Shown here one piece after another: positions 8,683-16,355 of a stretch of 56,989 nt of DNA; the first letter of the stretch is position 1, and each line of letters opens with the position of its first letter. The stretch is from NCBI GenBank assembly GCA_002427605.1, contig DIRT01000028.1:1-56989 (forward strand). The letters are read 5' to 3'. Made by a program: the position numbers and the translations under genes. Under the pieces are notes generated by a model. That model searched no databases. It saw nothing but the letters and a program-made list of their open reading frames with translations, and was not told the origin of the DNA. This DNA comes from Bacteroidales bacterium UBA5429. GTDB taxonomy: Bacteria; Bacteroidota; Bacteroidia; Bacteroidales; WCHB1-69.

Positions 8683-9690
8683 TTAAACAGCTGAGTTTAG
8701 TCTGTTTTTTGCGATATCAATAGCCAGGTAGATCGCTTTTCTCATTGAGTCTGCGGAAGCCAGATTTTTTCCTGCAATATGGTATGCTGTTCCATGTGCA
8801 GGTGATGTTCTGACAATAGGAAGTCCGGCGGTAAAGTTTACGCCATCCTCCATTGATAATAGTTTGAAAGGGATCATCCCCTGATCGTGATAGATAGCTA
8901 AAGTAGCATCGAACTCCATATATTGTCCGGAAGCGAAAAAGCCGTCAGCAGGGAAAGGTCCAAACACATTGATGTTTTTATCAAAAGCATCGTTAATCGC
9001 CGGTTTAATAATATCATTTTCTTCAGTTCCAATCAAACCTGTATCACCTCCATGCGGATTGAGTGAGAGAACAGCAATTTTAGGATTGGTACACAAAAAA
9101 TCTGTTTTTAATGAGTGATCTAATATTTCAATTTTTTGTAATACCAAATTTTCGGATAAAACCCCGGGTAAATCGTGAATCGCAACGTGATTGGTGACAA
9201 ATCCCACTTTGAGACGATCAGAAACCATCATCATCATACTTCTGGGAGCACCAAATTCATGAGCAAAAAATTCAGTGTGTCCGGTAAAATTGAAATCATC
9301 AGATTGAACACTATATTTATTAATCGGTGCTGTTACAATAGCATCAATCTCTTGATTTTTTAAATCCCTACAAGCAGCATTGATAGATTGAACAGCAACT
9401 TGTCCTGCAATAGAGGAAGATTCTCCCAATGTGACTCTGACTTCTTTATCCGACAGATTGAGCAAATTAGGATTTTTTAGTGATACATTACTGATATTTC
9501 TGGTAATTTGGAATGAAAAATCATGCATTCCTAACGTTTTTCTATGATAAGAAGCAACTTTTGCCAATCCATATACAATAGGTGTACAAAATTCGTTAAT
9601 TCTATTATCTTTTAAAGCTTTCATAATCACCTCATAAGAGATACCATTAATATCTCCGTGGGTAATTCCAATTCTTAGAGTTCTATTCAT
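8683..9690 (-). CDS. pdxA: 4-hydroxythreonine-4-phosphate dehydrogenase
   Basis: A 335-residue NAD-dependent enzyme of vitamin B6 synthesis that oxidises 4-phosphohydroxy-L-threonine on the way to pyridoxine phosphate. Three metal-binding histidines are visible in GHTEFF, NPHGG and YHDQG, and the family start GITHGDINGIS is present. PLP is the cofactor of the racemase encoded by the next gene. It lies 12 bases after infB in the same orientation. Length is normal. Confidence 0.95.
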   Translation of the reverse strand: MNRTLRIGITHGDINGISYEVIMKALKDNRINEFCTPIVYGLAKVASYHRKTLGMHDFSFQITRNISNVSLKNPNLLNLSDKEVRVTLGESSSIAGQVAVQSINAACRDLKNQEIDAIVTAPINKYSVQSDDFNFTGHTEFFAHEFGAPRSMMMMVSDRLKVGFVTNHVAIHDLPGVLSENLVLQKIEILDHSLKTDFLCTNPKIAVLSLNPHGGDTGLIGTEENDIIKPAINDAFDKNINVFGPFPADGFFASGQYMEFDATLAIYHDQGMIPFKLLSMEDGVNFTAGLPIVRTSPAHGTAYHIAGKNLASADSMRKAIYLAIDIAKNRLNSAV

Positions 9691-9702
9691 TCGTCATTAG
9701 TA

Positions 9703-12700
9703 TTATAGAGTAACTTTAACTTCATATTCTTCATATCCTTCAACGATATCTCCCACTTTAATATCATTGAAATTTTCGATATTGAGTCCGCAATCCTGTC
9801 CGGCAACAACCTCTTTAACATCATCTTTAAAACGTTTTAGAGATCCCAATTTTCCAGTATAGATCACAATTCCGTCCCGGATAAGTCGTACCAAATTATT
9901 ACGATTTAACTTACCATCCAGTACCATACAGCCGGCAACAGTTCCCACTTTTGAAATTTTGAAAATCTCTCTAACTTCAAGGTTACACAAAATTTTCTCT
10001 TTGATTTCAGGTGAGTGCATACCTGCAATAGCGTCTTTGATTTCGTTGATTGCAGTATAAATAATAGAGTAAGTTCTGATGTCAATCTGTTCTTGTTCAG
10101 CTAACTTTCTGGCACCTGGAGTGGGTCGTACCTGGAAGGCAACGATAATCGCATTGGATGCAGAAGCTAACAGAACGTCGTTTTCTGTAACAGCTCCAAC
10201 GGATTTATGGATTACATTAACCTGAACCTGAGGAGTTGTAAGTTTCAATAATGAGTCAGCCAGTGCCTCTACAGATCCGTCCACATCCCCCTTAACAATA
10301 ATATTAAGTTCCTTAAAGTCACCAATGGCGATTCTTCTTCCAATCTCATCAAGAGTAATGTGTTTTTGTACTCTTAATCCAATTTCTCTATCAAGTTGAG
10401 CTCGTTTGGTTGCCGCAACTCTCGTTTCATGTTCAGTATTGCATACTCTGAGTATATCTCCGGCTTGTGGCGCACCATTGAGTCCCAACAGGAGAACAGG
10501 AGTAGCAGGTCCGACATCGTCAACCTCCTGATTTCTTTCGTTGAAGAGTGCTTTAACTTTACCGTGGAAAGCTCCTGCTAATACAGGATCACCTACCTTA
10601 ACAGTTCCGTTTTGAACCAAAAGTTTGGCGACATATCCTCTACCTCTGTCCAATGAAGATTCCAGAACAGTACCTATACCGGGTCTGTTTGGATTCGCTT
10701 TTAACTCCAATAGTTCAGCTTCCAGTAAAACTTTTTCCAACAATAAATCAACGTTGGTTCCCATTTTTGCATTAATCTCCTGACATTGATAAGGGCCACC
10801 CCATTCCTCAACGAGGATATTCATATTAGCCAATCCTTCTCTGATTTTATCTGGTGCAGCAGTAGGTTTATCTATTTTAGTAATCGCAAACACAATAGGA
10901 ACTCCGGCTGCTTGAGCATGGTTAATCGCTTCTACTGTTTGAGGCATGATAGCATCATCAGCTGCAATCACAATAATGGTCAAGTCTGTAACTTTAGCAC
11001 CACGCGCTCTCATCGCTGTAAACGCTTCGTGACCCGGAGTATCCAGGAAGGTAATTTTTCTTCCGGATGGAAGTCGAACTAAATAAGCTCCAATGTGTTG
11101 AGTAATTCCTCCGGCTTCACCGGCAATCACATTCGATTTGCGGATATAGTCCAGAAGTGAAGTCTTACCATGGTCCACGTGTCCCATAACGGTAATAATA
11201 GGATGTCTGGGTTCTAAATCTGCTTCATCATCATCAAACTGAAGTGATAACTCATCTTCCATTTCAACTCTCATAAATTCAACTTCGAAGCCGTACTCTT
11301 CAGCTAATAAAGAGATAGTTTCAGCATCCAGACGTTGATTGATAGAAACAGCCAATCCAATACTCATACAGGTAGAGATAATTTGAGTTACCTGAACATC
11401 CATTAAACTGGCTAACTCGTTAGCAGTAATAAATTCAGTAACTTTTAATGTTTTGGAGGCTTCTTTTTCCCTTAGTTCGTGCTCATGTTGTTCTGAAAGA
11501 ATAGTTTGACGTCTCTCTCTTCTACGTTTGGAAGATCTTGACTTACCAAGTGGTTCCAAACGTTGCATTGTTTCACGAATTTGTCTTTGGATATCCTCAT
11601 CACTAATTTCTGTTTTAGGAGCAGCAGCTTGTTTTTTACCTCCAGCTTGTGTTTGTGATTGTTGGCTGGGAGTTGGTTTAATACGTGTTCTCCTTCTTCT
11701 TCTTTTACTTGAAGATTCACCGGTTGAGGAAGTTTCACTCTTACTTTGTTGTTTTTTCTCTGCTTGACCACCTCTTCTACCTGAATCTTTGGGGGTCAGT
11801 TCATCCAACTTAATAGTTCCTTTAATAACAGGAGCTTTCAGTTTAATATATCGGGTTTCAATAAAGTTTTCAGGAGTCTCTTCCACTTCCTCACTTTTTT
11901 CTTCAGTAGCTTTTGATTCTTCTGCCGCATCAGGTACACTTTTATCCTCTTTACTCTCTTCCGTTACAGGAGTAACTTCTACTTCCTGAGTTACAGTTTC
12001 CTCCACGGTTGGAGCAACAGGTTCAGTTTTGTCAGTTTCAGGAGTACCGGATTCTGCCACTTCAGGTGTCTCTTTTGTTTGTTCAGAACTAATTTGCTCA
12101 ACCTCTTTTTCAGCAACTTTGTTCTCTACCTCTACTGTAGGTTCAACTTTGATTTCTTCAACAGGTTCAGCAACAGCAGCAGACTCTTGAGTTTCTTTAG
12201 CTTCATTTCTTGAAACTGCTTTCTCTGTGGTTTTTTTCTTTTTTACTTTAGAAGAATCCTCAGAAGCAGTTTTTTTACTCCTCTTTTTAGGTTCGAAAGT
12301 CTCCGGATCTAAAAATCCAACTTGTTTTGGTCCACTGGGAGCTTCAACTCTAATTACCTTATCAACTTTTTCTTCCTCTTCTTTTTTTACAACCGTTTCT
12401 TTTTTTGTATCCTTTGGTTTAGGTTCCACAGGTGCTGCTTCTACGGTTGGCTCAGGAGTTGCCTTAACGGGTTCAGGAGTTTCCTCTTTGCTCTTATCGT
12501 ATATACCGATTTTTATTTTTTGAGCCTCCTCTTTAACGATTTTATCTCCCATATACTCCTTTACAAGGGCTTCATACATTTCAGGGGATAGTTTCACATT
12601 AGGATTTCTATCACTAATATCAAAGCCCTTCTTTTGCAGGAATGCAACTATTGTACTGGGAGCCACGTTAAATTCTCCGGCAGTTTTGGCTAAACGATGT

Positions 12701-12720
12701 ATTTGCTTTTTTTCTGACAT
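9703..12720 (-). CDS. infB: Translation initiation factor IF-2
   Basis: A 1005-residue GTPase that brings initiator tRNA to the 30S ribosome. A short N-terminal helical domain is followed by a long, charged Glu/Lys/Pro-rich linker (about residues 75-400), then the G domain with VMGHVDHGKTSLLDY (G1), DTPGHEAFT (G3) and a G4 reading TKID, where most IF-2 proteins have NKID. Domains II-IV follow with the normal C-terminus. The linker is biased in composition and varies greatly within the family. It lies 69 bases downstream of nusA, the common bacterial order. Confidence 0.97.
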   Translation of the reverse strand: MSEKKQIHRLAKTAGEFNVAPSTIVAFLQKKGFDISDRNPNVKLSPEMYEALVKEYMGDKIVKEEAQKIKIGIYDKSKEETPEPVKATPEPTVEAAPVEPKPKDTKKETVVKKEEEEKVDKVIRVEAPSGPKQVGFLDPETFEPKKRSKKTASEDSSKVKKKKTTEKAVSRNEAKETQESAAVAEPVEEIKVEPTVEVENKVAEKEVEQISSEQTKETPEVAESGTPETDKTEPVAPTVEETVTQEVEVTPVTEESKEDKSVPDAAEESKATEEKSEEVEETPENFIETRYIKLKAPVIKGTIKLDELTPKDSGRRGGQAEKKQQSKSETSSTGESSSKRRRRRTRIKPTPSQQSQTQAGGKKQAAAPKTEISDEDIQRQIRETMQRLEPLGKSRSSKRRRERRQTILSEQHEHELREKEASKTLKVTEFITANELASLMDVQVTQIISTCMSIGLAVSINQRLDAETISLLAEEYGFEVEFMRVEMEDELSLQFDDDEADLEPRHPIITVMGHVDHGKTSLLDYIRKSNVIAGEAGGITQHIGAYLVRLPSGRKITFLDTPGHEAFTAMRARGAKVTDLTIIVIAADDAIMPQTVEAINHAQAAGVPIVFAITKIDKPTAAPDKIREGLANMNILVEEWGGPYQCQEINAKMGTNVDLLLEKVLLEAELLELKANPNRPGIGTVLESSLDRGRGYVAKLLVQNGTVKVGDPVLAGAFHGKVKALFNERNQEVDDVGPATPVLLLGLNGAPQAGDILRVCNTEHETRVAATKRAQLDREIGLRVQKHITLDEIGRRIAIGDFKELNIIVKGDVDGSVEALADSLLKLTTPQVQVNVIHKSVGAVTENDVLLASASNAIIVAFQVRPTPGARKLAEQEQIDIRTYSIIYTAINEIKDAIAGMHSPEIKEKILCNLEVREIFKISKVGTVAGCMVLDGKLNRNNLVRLIRDGIVIYTGKLGSLKRFKDDVKEVVAGQDCGLNIENFNDIKVGDIVEGYEEYEVKVTL

Positions 12721-12789
12721 ATATAGTGTAAAAAATTTCTAATAAATATTTAAGATAAAAGAGTATTGTTGAGATTATTATACTGTTTG

Positions 12790-14082
12790 TTATTCGATAT
12801 CAAGTTCTTTTTTAATAGATGCAATCATTTCATCCACAGTTTCTTCTTCCAAATCCGTACGTTGAATCAGATCTTCTCTGCTTAATTTTAAAACTCCTTT
12901 TGCAGTGTCACATCCGATAGCTTTAAATGCATCAATAACCCATTGATCAAATTCATCATTGAATTCATCCAAGTTAACATCTTCTTCATCATACTCCTCG
13001 TCATCTCTGTAAACATCAATTTCATATCCTGTTAACCTGCTTGCTAATCGAATGTTATTTCCACCTTTTCCGATAGCCAGTGATACCTGGTCCGGTTTCA
13101 TGTAAACTTTTGCATTTTTGAACTCTTCATCAATCTCAATGCTGGTTATTTTTGCAGGATTCAAAGCTCTTGCAATGAGTAAGCTGGTATTTTCAGTATA
13201 ATTGATGATATCAATATTTTCATTGCGAAGTTCTCTCACGATGGAATGAATTCGGCTCCCTTTCATTCCCACACAAGCTCCAACCGGATCTATTCTGTCA
13301 TCGTATGCTTCAACCATCACCTTGGCTCTTTCTCCCGGTACTCTGACAACATTTTTAATAGTGATCAGTCCGTCAAAGATTTCAGGAATCTCAGTTTCCA
13401 TTAATCTTTCCAAAAATTGAGGTGCAGTTCTGGAGATGGTAATCACCGGTGTCGATTTCTTAACATCTACTCCTTGTACAACAGCAATGAGGGTGTCTCC
13501 TTTTTTATATCTGTCTGCAGGAATCTGTTCAGAAGCGGGAAGAATCAACTCAACTCCATCTTCATCCAGAATCAAGATCTCTTTTCTCCAAACCTGATTT
13601 ACCTCTCCGGATACTAATTCTCCAACCTTATCTTCATATTTTCTGAATATGTTATCTTTTTCGTATTCCAGAATTTTATTGATCAAGTTTTGTCTTAGAG
13701 TTAATATTTCACGACGGGCAAAGTCAGTTAAGTGGATTGTTTCATAACACTCTTCTCCCTCTTCAAGGTCAGCTTCAATTTTGATCGCATCTTTGAGTTC
13801 GATTTGAGTTGCTTCATTTTCCATCTCTCCATCGGCAATCACTTCTCTGATTCTTTGAATCATCAAGTCCCCATTATCTACGTTGACAATAATACTAAAA
13901 CGAGCTTCCGGACCATATCTCTTTGCTAATGAAGCCTGAATTACATCTTCTAAAATCCTCATCATTGATGTTCTATCAATGCTTTTCACCTCTTTAAATT
14001 CTTGAAAAGTCATCAACAAGTTGAGACGATTCTCATTGGCTTGATCTATTCCGGCATCCGATTTTGATTTACTTCTTTTCAT
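12790..14082 (-). CDS. nusA: Transcription termination/antitermination protein NusA
   Basis: A 430-residue RNA polymerase-binding factor controlling pausing, termination and antitermination. The order is an N-terminal polymerase-binding domain, S1 (starting near VGELVSGEVNQVW), KH1 (DPVGACVGMKGSRI) and KH2 (VSLAIGKGGNNIRLAS), then an acidic C-terminal tail. It is followed by infB. rimP, which precedes nusA in many bacteria, is absent here; a tRNA-Gln gene, a terminator-like hairpin and a second stem-loop occupy that place. No separate -7 box is evident between tRNA and nusA. Confidence 0.96.
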   Translation of the reverse strand: MKRSKSKSDAGIDQANENRLNLLMTFQEFKEVKSIDRTSMMRILEDVIQASLAKRYGPEARFSIIVNVDNGDLMIQRIREVIADGEMENEATQIELKDAIKIEADLEEGEECYETIHLTDFARREILTLRQNLINKILEYEKDNIFRKYEDKVGELVSGEVNQVWRKEILILDEDGVELILPASEQIPADRYKKGDTLIAVVQGVDVKKSTPVITISRTAPQFLERLMETEIPEIFDGLITIKNVVRVPGERAKVMVEAYDDRIDPVGACVGMKGSRIHSIVRELRNENIDIINYTENTSLLIARALNPAKITSIEIDEEFKNAKVYMKPDQVSLAIGKGGNNIRLASRLTGYEIDVYRDDEEYDEEDVNLDEFNDEFDQWVIDAFKAIGCDTAKGVLKLSREDLIQRTDLEEETVDEMIASIKKELDIE

Positions 14083-14121
14083 TTTTAATTAATATTATAT
14101 CATCATCTTTCTGTTCTATAT

Positions 14122-14152
14122 AAAGAAAGTGGAGTAAAACCCCACTTTCTTT
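14122..14152 (-). promoter_or_regulatory. Stem-loop in the nusA leader
   Basis: Two 11-bp arms (AAAGAAAGTGG at 14122-14132 and CCACTTTCTTT at 14142-14152) enclose a 9-base loop, 40 bases before the nusA start. On the nusA strand no T-run follows, so it is not a standard terminator; a regulatory leader structure is an inference. Confidence 0.55.
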
Positions 14153-14165
14153 CTGCATTTTTTCT

Positions 14166-14195
14166 AAAAAAAACTCTCACCAAGATTAGTGAGAG
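14166..14195 (-). terminator. Terminator after tRNA-Gln
   Basis: Arms CTCTCAC and GTGAGAG, 8-base loop, followed on the minus strand by eight T. It lies 12 bases past the tRNA 3' end and before nusA, so any read-through from the tRNA promoter into nusA would have to pass it. Confidence 0.8.
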
Positions 14196-14206
14196 AATTT
14201 AGTACG

Positions 14207-14277
14207 TTGACCAACCAGGATTCGAACCTAGACAGACAGAACCAAAATCTGTAGTGCTACCATTACACCATTGGTCA
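14207..14277 (-). tRNA. tRNA-Gln (anticodon TTG)
   Basis: A 71-base cloverleaf: acceptor arms TGACCAA/TTGGTCA, anticodon loop TTTTGGT with TTG, T-arm with GGTTCGAATCC, discriminator A, CCA not encoded. It sits directly upstream of nusA, comparable to the tRNA gene that heads the nusA operon of E. coli. Confidence 0.96.
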
Positions 14278-14297
14278 CTAGCTCTAATTGAGAACTG

Positions 14298-14305
14298 CAA
14301 AAGTA
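14298..14305 (-). promoter_or_regulatory. -7 box (TACTTTTG) of tRNA-Gln
   Basis: Exact TAnnTTTG match 20 bases before the tRNA 5' end; the only such box seen upstream of the nusA-infB run. Confidence 0.7.
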
Positions 14306-14388
14306 CACATTTTTTTGATATAAAATGATTTTTTTGTCAAAAAATATAAATAAATTTAAATTGTTGACTATAAGTTAGTTATATCAAA

Positions 14389-15537
14389 TTAATTAAAAAT
14401 TTGCCTTACTCTGTGGAAAAAACCTTTTTCCTGCTTGTCAGGTTTTGGTTTAAAATTCTCAGAATTTTCGAATTTCTCAATGATTTGTTTCTCCTCTTTT
14501 GTCAGGTTTTTAGGTGTCCAAACATTGATATTAACTATTAAATCACCCTTTCTGTTACTATTCAGTTCCGGTAATCCTTTTCCTTGTAATCTCAATATTT
14601 GTCCTCCCTGAGTTCCGGCAGCAATCTTCACTCTTGCATATCCATCTAATGTTGGAATCTCTACACTTCCACCCAGCGCTGCTTGTGGGAAGGAGATATA
14701 GAAGTTAAGGAATAGATTATTCCCGTCTCTTTCAAAGAGGGGATGTTCAATCTCTTTAATCAGAATAATCAAATCTCCGTTGATACCACCCCTTTGAGCT
14801 GCATTTCCTTTCTCTCTCATGGAAAGTTGCATTCCATCATGTACTCCGGCAGGAATAGAGATGGTGATCACTTCTTCTCCTTTTACAACGCCTGTACCAC
14901 TACATGTAGAACATGGTTTTTTGACAACGACTCCCTCACCTTGACAATGATCGCAGACAACAGCTTGTTGGATGATTCCAAACATACTTCTCTGTTGGTG
15001 CATAACTTGTCCCTGACCATTACATTTGGGACACGTTTGCAGATCACTTTTATCAACAGCACCTTGTCCATGACAAGTCCGGCAAGGAACCATCTTTTTG
15101 ATTTTCAGCTTTTTCTCTGTTATTTTAGCAATCTCTTCCAGAGTCAACTTAACAGTCACTCTGATATTGGACCCTTTACGCACACGAGGTCTTGAGCTAC
15201 CGCCTCCACCAAATCCGCTAAATCCTCCAAATCCTCCTCCAAAAAGATCACCAAATCGTTCAAATATAGAGCTCAGGTCAAAATCGGCACTGTATCCGCC
15301 ACCCATTCCCGAACCACTCATACCGGCATGCCCGAACTGGTCATATCTGCTCTTCTTTTCGGGAGTACTTAATACATCATAAGCCTCAGCAGCCTCTTTG
15401 AACTTCTCTTCAGCTTCATGATTCCCCGGATTCCTGTCCGGATGGTACTCCATCGCTTTTTTCCTATATGCTTTTTTTATCTCATCTGCTGAAGCGTCTC
15501 TTGAGACACCCAGCACTTCATAATAATCTCTTTTCAT
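14389..15537 (-). CDS. dnaJ: Chaperone DnaJ
   Basis: A 382-residue Hsp40 co-chaperone that stimulates DnaK. It has the J domain with HPD (EYHPDRN), a Gly/Phe-rich linker, four CxxCxGxG zinc repeats (CRTCHGQG, CPKCNGQG, CDHCQGEG, CSTCSGTG) and the C-terminal substrate domain. It follows grpE after 14 bases, so the two form an operon; dnaK is not in the window. No obvious heat-shock operator was seen upstream. Confidence 0.97.
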   Translation of the reverse strand: MKRDYYEVLGVSRDASADEIKKAYRKKAMEYHPDRNPGNHEAEEKFKEAAEAYDVLSTPEKKSRYDQFGHAGMSGSGMGGGYSADFDLSSIFERFGDLFGGGFGGFSGFGGGGSSRPRVRKGSNIRVTVKLTLEEIAKITEKKLKIKKMVPCRTCHGQGAVDKSDLQTCPKCNGQGQVMHQQRSMFGIIQQAVVCDHCQGEGVVVKKPCSTCSGTGVVKGEEVITISIPAGVHDGMQLSMREKGNAAQRGGINGDLIILIKEIEHPLFERDGNNLFLNFYISFPQAALGGSVEIPTLDGYARVKIAAGTQGGQILRLQGKGLPELNSNRKGDLIVNINVWTPKNLTKEEKQIIEKFENSENFKPKPDKQEKGFFHRVRQIFN

Positions 15538-15551
15538 TCAACTTCCATTTT

Positions 15552-16205
15552 TTAGTTTGCAACAACTACTTTGGAAAATCGGATCACTTTATCATTTAAA
15601 GTGTATCCTTTTTCAACAACATCCATCACTTTCCCCTTTTGGTCATCAGATGTAGCAGGGAAATGGGTTACCGCCTCATGGTAGTCAGTGTCAAAAACCT
15701 GATCCTGAGCTGCAATCTCAGCTACACCCATTCTTTTCATCAATGCGCTCAGCTTATTATATATCAATTCAAAGCCCTCTTTGACTACTTCGATTTCACC
15801 AGTTTCCTTATTGTATTCGATGGCTCTTTCAAAATCATCAATAATAGGCAATAATCCCAAAATTACTTTTTCAGAAGCAGTATTGATGATATCTATTTTT
15901 TCCTTGTTGGTTCTTTTTTTATAGTTATCAAATTCTGAAAAAAGCCTTAAAAATTTATCATTTAATTCCTCTTTTTCCAAAGTTAACTTTTCAACCTCTT
16001 CTTTCAGTTTCTTCTCTTTTCCACCTCTTTTAGAGAAAAAAGAGTCTGCTTTCTTTTCTTCCTTTTCTTCCTTTTCTTCACCTTCAGTGATTTCAATTTT
16101 CTTGTTAACAGATTCTTCCTTTGGTTCAGTTGCAGGACTTTCATCCTCATTATGATTGTTTAAGTTATCTGTTAATTCCTCTTCATTATGATTTGTCTTC
16201 TTCAT
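15552..16205 (-). CDS. grpE: Nucleotide exchange factor GrpE
   Basis: A 217-residue DnaK nucleotide exchange factor. About 75 acidic/lysine-rich residues of low complexity precede a long coiled coil (EKLTLEKEELNDKFLRLF) and the C-terminal beta domain with DYHEAVTHFP. It is the first gene of grpE-dnaJ. Length is normal for Bacteroidota, where the acidic N-terminus is extended. Confidence 0.95.
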   Translation of the reverse strand: MKKTNHNEEELTDNLNNHNEDESPATEPKEESVNKKIEITEGEEKEEKEEKKADSFFSKRGGKEKKLKEEVEKLTLEKEELNDKFLRLFSEFDNYKKRTNKEKIDIINTASEKVILGLLPIIDDFERAIEYNKETGEIEVVKEGFELIYNKLSALMKRMGVAEIAAQDQVFDTDYHEAVTHFPATSDDQKGKVMDVVEKGYTLNDKVIRFSKVVVAN

Positions 16206-16299
16206 TCTCCAAAAATTTATAGCTATTAATTCATTTTCTATTTTACATTCATTATTGCTGCAAACTGTGTGCCCTATGTAAAGGCTGACATTTTGTCAT

Positions 16300-16333
16300 A
16301 AAAAAGAGGCGGACATTTAAATCATCCGCCTCT
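16300..16333 (-). terminator. Terminator of the PorE-like gene
   Basis: Nine-base arms (AGAGGCGGA / TCCGCCTCT), 11-base loop, then six T on the minus strand, 23 bases after the stop. Confidence 0.85.
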
Positions 16334-16355
16334 ACTATATTATTATAGAGTTTGT

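Noticed and set aside
11472..12591. Several frames opposite or within infB
   Set aside because: They are shadows of the biased Glu/Lys/Pro linker of IF-2.
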